Source: Curtobacterium sp. 458 (lineage in GTDB: Bacteria > Actinomycetota > Actinomycetes > Actinomycetales > Microbacteriaceae). From it: 64,000 nt of DNA. The DNA lies in the NCBI RefSeq assembly GCF_030406605.1, contig NZ_CP129104.1:2072799-2136798 (forward strand), given 5' to 3'. Under the pieces are notes generated by a model. The model saw only the letters and a list, made by a program, of their open reading frames with translations, searched no databases and was not told the DNA's origin. The position numbers were made by a program, and so were the translations under genes. Below, one piece after another: positions 18,099-26,108 of the stretch. Every line of letters starts with the position of its first letter. The stretch's first letter is position 1.

Positions 18099-20174
18099 AT
18101 GTCAGCGCAGACCGCGACCCCCACCTCCACCCGCACGCAGGAAGGGTGGGCCGTCCTCGGACCCGGTGGCATCGCGCGCCGGTTCCTCTCCCAACTGCCG
18201 GCGAGCGGGAACGGCGTCACGGGTGACGTCGACCCGTCGGTCGGCGGCCTGCTCGTGGCCGCCGGGAGCAGCGACCCCAGCCGTGCGCAGGCGTTCGCGG
18301 ACGAGGCTGCCGAGCACGGCTTCGCCGACGTGACCGCGGCCGGCTACGACGAGGTGCTCGCCGATCCGCGGGTCGACGCGGTGTACGTCTCGACGGTGCA
18401 CACCGGGCACGCACGTCTCGTGCTCCGCGCCCTGGCTGCCGGCAAGGCGGTCCTCTGCGAGAAGCCCCTCTCCCCGAACCACGGCACCGCGATGGCGCTC
18501 GTCGACGCCGCACGCCAGGCGGGGCTGCCCCTGGTCGAGGCCTACATGTACCGCTTCCACCCGCAGACCGCGGCGCTCCGCGAGCTCGTGCGTGACGGCG
18601 CGATCGGCGACGTCACCCACGTCGACGCGTCCTTCGCCTTCCGCGCCGGCTCCCGTACGGGTCGCCTGTTCGACGTCGAGACCGCCGGTGGCGGCATCCT
18701 CGACGTCGGCGGGTACCCGGTCACGATGACCGCGGCCGTCGTGCAGGCGGCGACGGGCGTCGCGGTCGCGGAACCGACCGAGCTGACCGCGACGGGGACC
18801 CTCGGGCCGACGGGCGTCGACGAGTGGACCACGGCGCACCTCACGTACCCGTCCGGCATCACCGCGGTGGTCCGGACCGGTGTGCGGGTGCAGGACGAGA
18901 ACGCCGTGACGGTGTACGGCACCCGCGGCCGGATCGTGCTGACGGACCCGTGGACCCTCGGGGACGACCCGACGATCGAGGTCCGCACCGTCGACGAGGA
19001 ACCCCGCACGCTCTCGTTCGCCGGTGCGGCGCCGTACGCGCTCGAGGCCGACGCCACGACCGCCGCCCTGCGCGACGGACGCACCGACGCCCCGGAGATG
19101 ACCACCGACGAGTCGCTCGCGACCGCCAGGACCCTCGACCGCTGGCGCGAGGCGATCGGCCTCCGCTACCCGTTCGAGGCCGAGGATGCCGACATCCCGA
19201 CGGTGAGCGGCGAGCCGCTGACCGTCGCGGCCCTCGAGCCGGACCGGGCCGACAACCCGATGCGGTACGGGGAGATCGCCGGGGTCGGCAAGCGGCTGTC
19301 CCGACTCGTGATGGGTGTCGACAACCAGCTGGACCTCGCCCACGCGAGCGCGATCTTCGACCACTTCGTCAGCCGCGGCGGCAACGTCTTCGACACCGGC
19401 TACATCTACGGCGGCGGCACGATGGAGGGCCGCCTCGGGAAGTGGATCCAGAACCGCGGCGTCCGGGAGGACGTGGTCGTCATCACGAAGGGCGCCCACA
19501 CCCCGTACTGCGACCCGGAGTCACTGACGCGGCAGCTGCTCGAGAGCCTCGATCGCCAGGGCACCGACTACGCGGACATCTACATGATGCACCGCGACAA
19601 CGAGGACGTCCCCGTGGGGGAGTTCGTCGACGTCCTCGACGAGCACCGCCGCGCCGGCCGCATCCGGGTGTTCGGCGGTTCGAACTGGAGCCTCGCGCGC
19701 TTCGACGAGGCGAACGCCTACGCGGCGGCGAACGGCAAGCACGGCTTCGAGGTGCTGAGCAACCACTTCGGCCTGGCCGAGGCGTACGACGTGCCGTGGG
19801 CGGGCTGCCGCCACGCGACCGACCCGGAGTCGAAGCGGTGGCTCGAGGAGCGTCAGGTCCCGCTGCTGCCGTGGTCGTCGCAGGCCCGTGGGTTCTTCAC
19901 CGGCCGTGCGGCGCCGGAGGACACGAGCGACGCCGAGCTCGTCCGCTGCTACTACTCGGACGAGAACTTCGAGCGGCTCCGTCGCGCCCGGGAGCTCGGT
20001 GCGCAGTTCGGGGTGCCCGCGACGGCCATCGCCCTCGCGTACGTCCTGAACCAGCCGTTCCCGACGTTCCCGCTCTTCGGACCGCGTACGATCGCGGAAG
20101 CCCGCTCCTCGATGCAGGGCCTCTCCGTCGACCTCACTCCCGAACAGGTGGCATGGCTGGACCTCCGCGACTGA
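18099..20174 (+). CDS. Gfo/Idh/MocA oxidoreductase-aldo/keto reductase fusion
   Basis: A 691-residue two-enzyme fusion. Residues about 1-345 form a Gfo/Idh/MocA dehydrogenase: Rossmann WAVLGPGGIARRFL, then LCEKPLSPN with the Lys of the EKP motif, then EAYMYRFHPQ. Residues about 385-691 form an aldo/keto reductase: NVFDTGYIYGGG (Asp, Tyr), VITKGAH (Lys) and YMMHRDN (His) supply the full catalytic tetrad, and the C-terminal LFGPRTIAEARSS matches the NADP(H)-binding end. Both halves could act in sequence on a sugar or sugar acid imported by the divergent ABC transporter. The downstream LacI gene overlaps it by 22 bp. Substrate unknown. Confidence 0.92.
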   Translation: MSAQTATPTSTRTQEGWAVLGPGGIARRFLSQLPASGNGVTGDVDPSVGGLLVAAGSSDPSRAQAFADEAAEHGFADVTAAGYDEVLADPRVDAVYVSTVHTGHARLVLRALAAGKAVLCEKPLSPNHGTAMALVDAARQAGLPLVEAYMYRFHPQTAALRELVRDGAIGDVTHVDASFAFRAGSRTGRLFDVETAGGGILDVGGYPVTMTAAVVQAATGVAVAEPTELTATGTLGPTGVDEWTTAHLTYPSGITAVVRTGVRVQDENAVTVYGTRGRIVLTDPWTLGDDPTIEVRTVDEEPRTLSFAGAAPYALEADATTAALRDGRTDAPEMTTDESLATARTLDRWREAIGLRYPFEAEDADIPTVSGEPLTVAALEPDRADNPMRYGEIAGVGKRLSRLVMGVDNQLDLAHASAIFDHFVSRGGNVFDTGYIYGGGTMEGRLGKWIQNRGVREDVVVITKGAHTPYCDPESLTRQLLESLDRQGTDYADIYMMHRDNEDVPVGEFVDVLDEHRRAGRIRVFGGSNWSLARFDEANAYAAANGKHGFEVLSNHFGLAEAYDVPWAGCRHATDPESKRWLEERQVPLLPWSSQARGFFTGRAAPEDTSDAELVRCYYSDENFERLRRARELGAQFGVPATAIALAYVLNQPFPTFPLFGPRTIAEARSSMQGLSVDLTPEQVAWLDLRD

Positions 20175-21244
20175 CCGATCCGCAGCACGCCGTGGGTGCG
20201 CCGGACCCGTCCGACGCGCCCGCGGCACCTGCGACGCAGTCGTCGCCCGCGGCTCCCGGGACACCGTCACGGGCCACGATCATCGACGTCGCCGCCGCCG
20301 CCGGCGTCTCCCGGCAGACCGTCACCCGCGCGATGAACGGGATGTCCGGGATCAGTGCCGCCACGAAGGAACGGGTGCTCGCCGTCGCCGAGCAGCTCGC
20401 GTACCGTCCGTCCCGCTTCGGCCGCGGCCTCGTCACGGGCGGCGACCACCAGCTCGGCCTGGTCGTCAACGACCTCCGGAACCCCTACTCGCCACAGCTC
20501 GCGTCCGCCGTCTACCGCCTCGCGGCCGAGCAGGGGTGGAACGTCATGCTCGCCGACACGACGCTCGCCGGGGACGCCGACCGCATCGTCGCCGCCCTCG
20601 GCAGCCAGACGGACGTCGTCATCGGGTACCTCGGAAACCGGCGCGAGCGGTGGACCGCGCTCCTCGGCTCCGTCCCCATGGTCGAGCTCGACCCGTCCGC
20701 CGACCCGCCGACGGCCGCCGTGTGGATCGACCCGGCGGAGTCGATCGAGCAGCTCGCCGACCACCTCGTCGCGACCGGCGTCCGACACCCCGTGGTGCTC
20801 GACAACTCCGAGCCCGGACGGCCGAGCGCGCGTGGCGCCCTGATGCTCGACGCCCTGCACCGGCGCGGGTACCTGCCCGAGCTCGTGCACGGTCCGCACG
20901 GCACCGCGGAGTGCGGCGCGGAGGAGACCACGAAGGTGCTCGCGCGCCGACGCCGGCTCGACGCCGTCCTCGCCTTCAACGACGTCATGGCGCTCGGGGT
21001 GCTCCAGGCGTGCCGACGCGCGGGCCGCGACGTGCCCGGCGACGTACGGGTCGTCGGGGTGGACGGACTGCCGCTCGGTGCGCTCGTCTCACCGACGCTC
21101 ACGACCCTCGCGGTCGACCTCGATGCCGTGGCGCGGGAGGCCCTCGACCTCGCGCTCGGGATGCTCGCGGGGGAGCTGCCGCGCAGCGGCGCTGCCGTGC
21201 AGCGCACGGTGCGGCACCGGCTGCTGGTGCGCGAGAGCGCGTAG
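20153..21244 (+). CDS. LacI family transcriptional regulator
   Basis: 363 residues starting at ATG 20153, inside the end of the preceding gene and preceded by AGGTGG. A 40-residue Ala/Pro-rich leader comes before the LacI HTH and hinge (about 41-95; TIIDVAAAAGVSRQTVTRAM and AYRPSRFGRGLVTG). A periplasmic-binding-like effector domain follows, with LGLVVNDLRNPYSPQLASAV, LAFNDVMALGVLQA and VVGVDGLPLGALVSPTLTTL. It probably controls its own operon and the divergent transporter through the palindromes at 17968 and 18071. The inducer is presumably the imported sugar or a derivative. Confidence 0.93.
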   Translation: MAGPPRLTDPQHAVGAPDPSDAPAAPATQSSPAAPGTPSRATIIDVAAAAGVSRQTVTRAMNGMSGISAATKERVLAVAEQLAYRPSRFGRGLVTGGDHQLGLVVNDLRNPYSPQLASAVYRLAAEQGWNVMLADTTLAGDADRIVAALGSQTDVVIGYLGNRRERWTALLGSVPMVELDPSADPPTAAVWIDPAESIEQLADHLVATGVRHPVVLDNSEPGRPSARGALMLDALHRRGYLPELVHGPHGTAECGAEETTKVLARRRRLDAVLAFNDVMALGVLQACRRAGRDVPGDVRVVGVDGLPLGALVSPTLTTLAVDLDAVAREALDLALGMLAGELPRSGAAVQRTVRHRLLVRESA

Positions 21245-21276
21245 CCGATCGCGCGAGCGCACGCCCACCACGCACC

Positions 21277-21318
21277 GGCCTGGAGGCCCGTGGCGGGCCC
21301 GCACCGTGCCTCCCGGCC
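21277..21318. repeat. Dispersed palindrome (GCCTCC family)
   Basis: A 42-bp imperfect palindrome running from GGCCTGGAGGC to GCCTCCCGGCC with a GTGGCGGGCC centre. It lies 32 bp after the LacI stop and ends 4 bp before the MFS-gene operator. The same layout occurs at 34613-34654. Confidence 0.75.
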
Positions 21319-21322
21319 GCTC

Positions 21323-21363
21323 GTTGGTTGCATTTGCAACCAACACCGTCCAGACGGTACACT
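21323..21363 (+). promoter_or_regulatory. MFS-gene promoter with long operator palindrome
   Basis: The arms GTTGGTTGCA (21323-21332) and its exact complement (21335-21344) are separated by TT. TTGCAA inside the right arm (21334-21339) fits a -35 box, and TACACT (21358-21363) fits a -10 box 18 bp away. A repressor bound here would cover the -35. The cognate regulator is not adjacent; a TetR or MarR type is plausible. Confidence 0.65.
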
Positions 21364-21468
21364 TACGGAGTCCTGACGGGCGCGTGTCGATCTCCGCGCC
21401 CCGTCCCGGACCACCCCCACCGAAGTGCCGTCGACCTGGTCCGGCTCGAAGTCCTCCAGGAGTCCTGC

Positions 21469-22992
21469 GTGTCCGCTCTGCTCACCAGCTCGGTCCCCAC
21501 CGTCGCCACCGGCAGCCGCGCCCGACGGTTCGCCGCGCTCGCCGTGCTGATGCTCCCCGTGCTGCTCATCTCGGTCGACAACACCGTGCTGAGCTTCGCC
21601 CTCCCGTCGATCAGCCGCGCCCTCGACCCCGACGCCACGACCCAGCTGTGGATCGTCGACGCCTACCCGCTCGTCCTCGCCGGCCTCCTCGTCGTGATGG
21701 GGAGCATCGGCGACCGGATCGGACGACGCCGCATCCTGGTCGTCGGTGCCACCGGCTTCGCGCTGCTGTCCGTCGCGGCCGCCTTCGCCACCGACGCCTG
21801 GATGCTCGTCGCCGCCCGGATCGCGATGGGCGTCTTCGGTGCGATGCTCATGCCGGCGACGCTCTCGATCATCCGCAACGTCTTCACGGACGCGGGGGAG
21901 CGGCGGATGGCGCTCGCCGTCTGGTCGACGATGTTCGCTGCCGGCAACGCGCTCGGACCGCTCGTCGGCGGGGTGCTCCTCGCGCACTTCCCCTGGGGCA
22001 GCGTGTTCCTCGTCGCCGTGCCGATCCTCGTGCTCATGCTCGTCGGCGTGCCGTTCTTCGTCCCGGAGTCACGCGACCCCGCGCCCGGGCCGGTCGACGT
22101 GCCGAGCATGCTGCTGTCCCTCGGCGCGCTCGGCCCCGTCGCCTGGGCGATCAAGTCGGTCGTGCACCCGGAGGAGCGGGGGCTCGCGATCGCGATGCTC
22201 GCGGTCGGCGTCGTGTGCGGCATCGCCTTCGTCCGCCGGCAGCTGCGCTCCCGCACGCCCATGCTCGACCTGACGCTGTTCCGCAGCACGGCGTTCACCG
22301 GCAGCGTGCTCATGAACCTCGCGGCGATGTTCTCGCTCACCGGGTTCCTGTTCTTCATCGCGCAGCACCTGCAGCTCGTGGCCGGGCTCGACCCGTTCAC
22401 CTCGGGCGTCGTGCTCATCCCCGGCTCCGTGCTGACGATCGTCGCCGGCCTCGTCGTCGTGCCGATCGTCGCCCGTGTCGCGCCGCGCTGGGTCGTCGCC
22501 GTGGCGCTGCTGTTCTCCGCGGCCGCGTACGCGATGGTCGCGGTCCTGGGGCACCACGCCACGGTGGTCGCCCTCGGGTTCGCCTTCGTGCTGCTCGGCA
22601 TCGGGATCGGCGCGTCGGAGACGGTGACGAACGACCTCATCATCTCCACCGCTCCCGCCGACAAGGCCGGTGCGGCGTCCGCGCTCTCGGAGACGGCGTA
22701 CGAGATCGGGGCCGTGCTCGGGACGGCCGTGCTCGGCACGATCCTGGCGACCGCCTACCGTGCCCACGTGGCGGTGCCCGACGGGCTGTCCTCCACCGCG
22801 CACACCGCAGCGCAGGAGACCCTCGGCGGAGCGGTCTCGGCGGCTGCTGACCTCGGCGGCTCGGCCGGCGAGGCGTTGCTCGCCTCGGCCCGGGCGGCGT
22901 TCGACTCCGGCGTGACGATCACCGGTTCGGTGGCCGCGGTGCTCATGGTCGTCGCCGCGTCGGGTGCCGTGGTGATGCTGCGCCGTCGGTAG
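21469..22992 (+). CDS. MFS drug/efflux transporter, DHA2 (14-TM) type
   Basis: 507 residues with about 14 transmembrane helices. The first helix carries PVLLISVDNTVLSFALPSIS, where the Asp-Asn-Thr region is the DHA2 motif D1; motif A is GSIGDRIGRRRIL after helix 2, and motif C-like GNALGPLVGGVLL follows in helix 5. Such proteins export drugs, dyes or metabolites by proton antiport. The GTG at 21469 has AGGAG about 7 nt upstream. The strong operator palindrome upstream suggests induction by a ligand, as for multidrug pumps. Its substrate is unknown. Confidence 0.92.
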   Translation: MSALLTSSVPTVATGSRARRFAALAVLMLPVLLISVDNTVLSFALPSISRALDPDATTQLWIVDAYPLVLAGLLVVMGSIGDRIGRRRILVVGATGFALLSVAAAFATDAWMLVAARIAMGVFGAMLMPATLSIIRNVFTDAGERRMALAVWSTMFAAGNALGPLVGGVLLAHFPWGSVFLVAVPILVLMLVGVPFFVPESRDPAPGPVDVPSMLLSLGALGPVAWAIKSVVHPEERGLAIAMLAVGVVCGIAFVRRQLRSRTPMLDLTLFRSTAFTGSVLMNLAAMFSLTGFLFFIAQHLQLVAGLDPFTSGVVLIPGSVLTIVAGLVVVPIVARVAPRWVVAVALLFSAAAYAMVAVLGHHATVVALGFAFVLLGIGIGASETVTNDLIISTAPADKAGAASALSETAYEIGAVLGTAVLGTILATAYRAHVAVPDGLSSTAHTAAQETLGGAVSAAADLGGSAGEALLASARAAFDSGVTITGSVAAVLMVVAASGAVVMLRRR

Positions 22993-23035
22993 CGGGACAC
23001 ACGGCGCGCCCGGGATCGCCGGAACCTGTGAATCG

Positions 23036-23066
23036 TTGACCTCAACCCCGGTTCAGGTCCTACGTT
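23036..23066 (+). promoter_or_regulatory. MerR/SoxR-like promoter of flavin reductase-sodA
   Basis: TTGACC (23036-23041) and TACGTT (23061-23066) are 19 bp apart, the over-long spacer that is diagnostic of MerR-family activation. Within the spacer sits the dyad CCTCAACCCCGGTTCAGG (23040-23057), very like the SoxR box CCTCAA...TTGAGG. Downstream genes encode a flavin reductase and superoxide dismutase, which fits redox control. No SoxR or MerR gene is adjacent. Confidence 0.7.
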
Positions 23067-23125
23067 GGGACCTGGCCGCGATGCACGCGGTCGACCCCCC
23101 GATGACAGGAACGACCACGACCACG

Positions 23126-23632
23126 ATGTCCGACGCGCCCGCGAACCTCGCCGAGGCCTACAAGTCCGCCTTCCGGGGCCATCCCGCCGGCGTCGCCGTC
23201 ATCACCGCTGAGGGCCCCGACGGCCCGACCGGGCTCACGGCGTCGAGCGTCGCGAGCGTGGCGATCGACCCGCCGGTCCTCGTCTTCTCGCTGTCGACGA
23301 ACTCCGGGTCCGCCGGCGTCGTCCTCGGCGCCCCGATCTTCGTCGTGCACCTCGTCGACTCGCTCGGCGTCGCGCTGGCGAAGCGGTTCGCGAGCACCGG
23401 GAGCCCGGCCGCGGACGACCCGATCTGGGGCACGCTGCCCTCGGGGGACCGCTACCTGCCGGGTGCCGCGACCGCGCTCCGGTGCCGGCCGCTCTCGACG
23501 ACACCGATCGGCTCGTCGACCGTCGTCGTGGCCGAGGTCCTCGACATCGTCCTCGGCCTCGAGCACGGCGAGCCGCTCGTCTACCACAACCGGGAATTCC
23601 ACTCCCTCACCGACCGTTCCCGGCTCTCGTGA
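23126..23632 (+). CDS. Flavin reductase family protein
   Basis: A FMN-binding split-barrel flavin reductase: YKSAFRGHPAGVAVITAEGP, GLTASSVASVAIDPPVLVFS and the C-terminal HNREFHSL are characteristic. Such proteins use NAD(P)H to reduce flavin, often feeding a monooxygenase. I chose the ATG at 23126 (168 residues); in-frame ATGs at 23102 and 23081 are possible and no start has an ideal Shine-Dalgarno. It follows the MerR-like promoter and precedes sodA by 45 bp, so an oxidative-stress operon is likely. The partner oxygenase, if any, is not here. Confidence 0.88.
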   Translation: MSDAPANLAEAYKSAFRGHPAGVAVITAEGPDGPTGLTASSVASVAIDPPVLVFSLSTNSGSAGVVLGAPIFVVHLVDSLGVALAKRFASTGSPAADDPIWGTLPSGDRYLPGAATALRCRPLSTTPIGSSTVVVAEVLDIVLGLEHGEPLVYHNREFHSLTDRSRLS

Positions 23633-23677
23633 GCCGCGGGACACCGTTCCGCCAACCACCGATCGAAAGGACCCCAC

Positions 23678-24292
23678 ATGGCTGAGTACACCCTGCCGGA
23701 GCTGCCGTACGACTACGCGGCGCTCGAGCCGCACATCAGCGGCAAGATCATGCAGCTGCACCACGACAAGCACCACCAGACCTACGTGACGGGCGCCAAC
23801 ACCGCGCTCGAGCAGCTCGCCGAGGCACGCGAGTCGGGCAACCTGGCGAACGTGAACAAGCTCGAGAAGGACCTCGCGTTCAACCTCGGTGGCCACGTCA
23901 ACCACTCGATCTTCTGGACCAACCTCGGCCCCGACACGAAGGTCCCGGAGGGCGAGCTCGCCGCGGCGATCGACGAGTTCTTCGGCTCGTTCGAGAAGTT
24001 CCAGGCGCAGTTCACCGCCGTCGCGACCGGCATCCAGGGTTCCGGCTGGTCGGTGCTCGCGTGGGACCAGGTCGGGCAGAAGCTCACCACGTTCCAGCTC
24101 TTCGACCAGCAGGCCAACGTGCCGCTGGGCGTCGTGCCGATCTTCATGCTCGACATGTGGGAGCACGCCTTCTACCTCGACTACCTCAACGTCAAGGCGG
24201 ACTACGTCAAGGCCGTGTGGAACATCGTCGACTGGGAGAACGTGGCCGCGCGCTTCGCGAACGCGAAGTCGCAGAGCTTCGTCACGCTCTGA
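23678..24292 (+). CDS. sodA: Superoxide dismutase, Mn/Fe type
   Basis: 204 residues with the full family signature: the [13 protein letters not shown] helix (first metal His about residue 28), [13 protein letters not shown] (second His), and [19 protein letters not shown] carrying the Asp and His ligands. Cytosolic enzyme converting superoxide to peroxide and oxygen. The residues [13 protein letters not shown] lean towards the manganese type, but Mn versus Fe cannot be fixed by eye. GAAAGGA precedes the ATG. It is the second gene behind the SoxR-like promoter and is followed by two hairpins. Confidence 0.97.
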   Translation: MAEYTLPELPYDYAALEPHISGKIMQLHHDKHHQTYVTGANTALEQLAEARESGNLANVNKLEKDLAFNLGGHVNHSIFWTNLGPDTKVPEGELAAAIDEFFGSFEKFQAQFTAVATGIQGSGWSVLAWDQVGQKLTTFQLFDQQANVPLGVVPIFMLDMWEHAFYLDYLNVKADYVKAVWNIVDWENVAARFANAKSQSFVTL

Positions 24293-24304
24293 GTCGTGTG
24301 CAGC

Positions 24305-24372
24305 GGGTCGCGTGACGCGACCCGGAGACGGACGGGAGGGACGGTGCCGGACGGCACCGTCCCTCCCGTCCG
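24305..24372 (+). terminator. Double hairpin terminator after sodA
   Basis: The first stem is GGGTCGCG-TGA-CGCGACCC (24305-24323). The second is a 20-bp perfect stem, CGGACGGGAGGGACGGTGCC and its complement around GGAC (24329-24372). The second stem resembles the terminators at 31020 and 47688 and the dispersed CGGGAGG family. The region is convergent with the TetR gene, so it may work in both directions. Confidence 0.85.
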
Positions 24373-24402
24373 TTGCACGTTGTGCGGAGTCGTTGCTCCC
24401 CG

Positions 24403-24978
24403 CTAGGCGACGGGCACCTGCGCTCCGGAAGCGAGCCGGTCGGCGATCGCGCGGAGCGCGCCGTCGACGTCGGTGCCGTCCGGGTCGACGAGCGCTGCCC
24501 ACTGCGCTCCCCGTGCGGCGCAGACCGCCTCACTCGCTGCCTGTTCGGCATCGGGAGTCGCGTAGCCGTGTGCCCTGCACCACTCGGCGACGGCGGCGAG
24601 GTGACCGTGGTGCACGAGACGCTCGCGCTCCCGCCCGTCGAGGGTCTCGACCGCGCCGAGCTCGAACGTGAGCCGTGCGGCGAGGAACCGATCGCGGTGC
24701 TCGAGCCCGCCGAACACCGCGATCAGCCAGTGGCGCAGCGCGGCGGGGCCCGCGTCGGGCACGAGGCGGAGGTCGGCGAGGTCTCGGTCGAGGTGCTCGA
24801 CGACGGCGTCGATCAGCGCCTCCCGCGAACCGAAGTGGTACACGATCGGGTACGCGCTCGTCCCGAGGACCCGGCCGAGGCTCCGGACAGAGACCGCCTC
24901 GAGCTTGGTGTCGTGCAGGTGCTCGGTGACCTTCTCGATGATCGCGGGCTTGAGCGTGGGATCGGGCTTCCTGGGCAC
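24403..24978 (-). CDS. TetR family transcriptional regulator
   Basis: 191 residues from GTG 24978, with GGAGGA upstream. The N-terminal HTH (about 8-55) includes IIEKVTEHLHDTKLEAVSVR and LGTSAYPIVYHFGSREALID; the C-terminal domain is helical and Ala-rich. A TAATAT -10-like hexamer (25031-25026, minus strand) gives a leader of about 40 nt, consistent with the Shine-Dalgarno. It is divergent from the PfkB kinase gene and may control it; no clear operator was found apart from the ACCGTACGT stretch around 25031. Confidence 0.88.
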   Translation of the reverse strand: MPRKPDPTLKPAIIEKVTEHLHDTKLEAVSVRSLGRVLGTSAYPIVYHFGSREALIDAVVEHLDRDLADLRLVPDAGPAALRHWLIAVFGGLEHRDRFLAARLTFELGAVETLDGRERERLVHHGHLAAVAEWCRAHGYATPDAEQAASEAVCAARGAQWAALVDPDGTDVDGALRAIADRLASGAQVPVA

Positions 24979-25025
24979 GGGTCCTCCGGGGCTGCTGGCA
25001 CGGCCGCCGTGTGCGACCACCAGAA

Positions 25026-25112
25026 ATATTACCGTACGTGCGATGCATTCGAGATGGCGGAGCCTGAGTGATCCGCGAGAAAAGAGGAGCAAAGCTCGTG
25101 TCCACGTACACT
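25026..25112. promoter_or_regulatory. Divergent promoters of tetR and pfkB-like genes
   Basis: On the minus strand TAATAT (25031-25026) fits a -10 box for the TetR gene. On the plus strand TACACT (25107-25112) lies 7 nt before the kinase ATG, predicting a leaderless mRNA. The 141-bp region is less GC-rich than its surroundings, as promoter regions often are. Confidence 0.5.
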
Positions 25113-25119
25113 AGGGCGG

Positions 25120-26094
25120 ATGTCCACGTCCCACGAGCACGCTGTGCCGCCACGAACGCCCGTACCAGGGCGGGCGCAGCCTGCTGACCGAGGACGGCGT
25201 CGGGGCGCCGGGAAGCGCTTCCTGGTCGTCGGCGACGTCCTCGACGGCATCCTCGTGCACACCACCGCTGACGCCATGGGCCTGCACGACCCGGCCGCCA
25301 CCATCCGCCACCGCGCGGTCGGCGCCGGGGGGAACACCGCGACGTGGTTGGGGTGGCTCGGTGCCGAGGTCGACCTGGTGGCCCGGGTGGGCGTCGACGA
25401 CGTGCACCGACACGAACGAGGACTCGAGGACGCCGGAGTCCGTCCGCACATCCGCTACGACGCTCGTGCGAGCACCGGGACCGAGGTCTCCGTGCGGAAC
25501 CGGAACGGGCGCACGGCGATGTCCGACCCGGCGGCCACGGGCCTCCTGTCAGCGGCCGACGTGCCGCCCGACCTGGTCGCCCGCGCGGACATCGTGCACC
25601 TGACCGGCGCGGGCATGCTGTCCGGCGGCGGGGTGGACCGGCTCGCGGAACTCGTGGCGTGCGCCCGCTCGGGACCGGCCCGGGTGTCGCTCGACCCGTC
25701 GTCGCCGTCGGTCGTCCGGGCGCTCGGTGCCCCGGCGTTCCTCGAAGCCCTCGCCGGGGTCGACGTGCTGTTCCCCGGACGCGAGGAGACCCTGGCGCTC
25801 ACGGGAGCCGCCGATCTCCGTGAGGGTGTCCGGCGGCTCACCGAACACGTCCCGCTGGTGGTCGTGACCGTCGGAGCGGACGGCGCCGTCGTGGGGCGGC
25901 CGGGGCGGAGTCCGCAGCGGGTGGCGGCCACGCCGGCGACGGTCGTCGACACGCTCGGGGCGGGGGACGCCTTCGCCGCCGGGTTCCTCCGCGCCTGGGC
26001 GACCGACCCGGTCCGGATCGGGTCGGCCGCGCGCGAGGGCGGACGGGTCGCTGCACGGGCGCTCGGCTTCGTCGGCGGTCGTCCGCCGGTCTGA
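25120..26094 (+). CDS. PfkB family carbohydrate kinase
   Basis: 324 residues of the ribokinase/PfkB fold. After an N-terminal basic extension (about 30 residues) comes KRFLVVGDVLDGILV, then the substrate-binding VGAGGNTATWLGWLG, and the ATP/anion-hole signature VVDTLGAGDAFAAGFLRAW with the catalytic Asp. It phosphorylates a sugar or nucleoside with ATP; the substrate is not evident. Leaderless start 7 nt after TACACT. Divergent from a TetR regulator. It ends 14 bp from the convergent serine hydrolase gene. Confidence 0.92.
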   Translation: MSTSHEHAVPPRTPVPGRAQPADRGRRRGAGKRFLVVGDVLDGILVHTTADAMGLHDPAATIRHRAVGAGGNTATWLGWLGAEVDLVARVGVDDVHRHERGLEDAGVRPHIRYDARASTGTEVSVRNRNGRTAMSDPAATGLLSAADVPPDLVARADIVHLTGAGMLSGGGVDRLAELVACARSGPARVSLDPSSPSVVRALGAPAFLEALAGVDVLFPGREETLALTGAADLREGVRRLTEHVPLVVVTVGADGAVVGRPGRSPQRVAATPATVVDTLGAGDAFAAGFLRAWATDPVRIGSAAREGGRVAARALGFVGGRPPV

Positions 26095-26108
26095 CCTCCG
26101 GTCGCTGC

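Noticed and set aside
14569..21244. The sugar transporter-oxidoreductase locus considered as a recent transfer
   Set aside because: Base composition and start-codon habits match the rest of the window, and no mobility genes or tRNA flank it.
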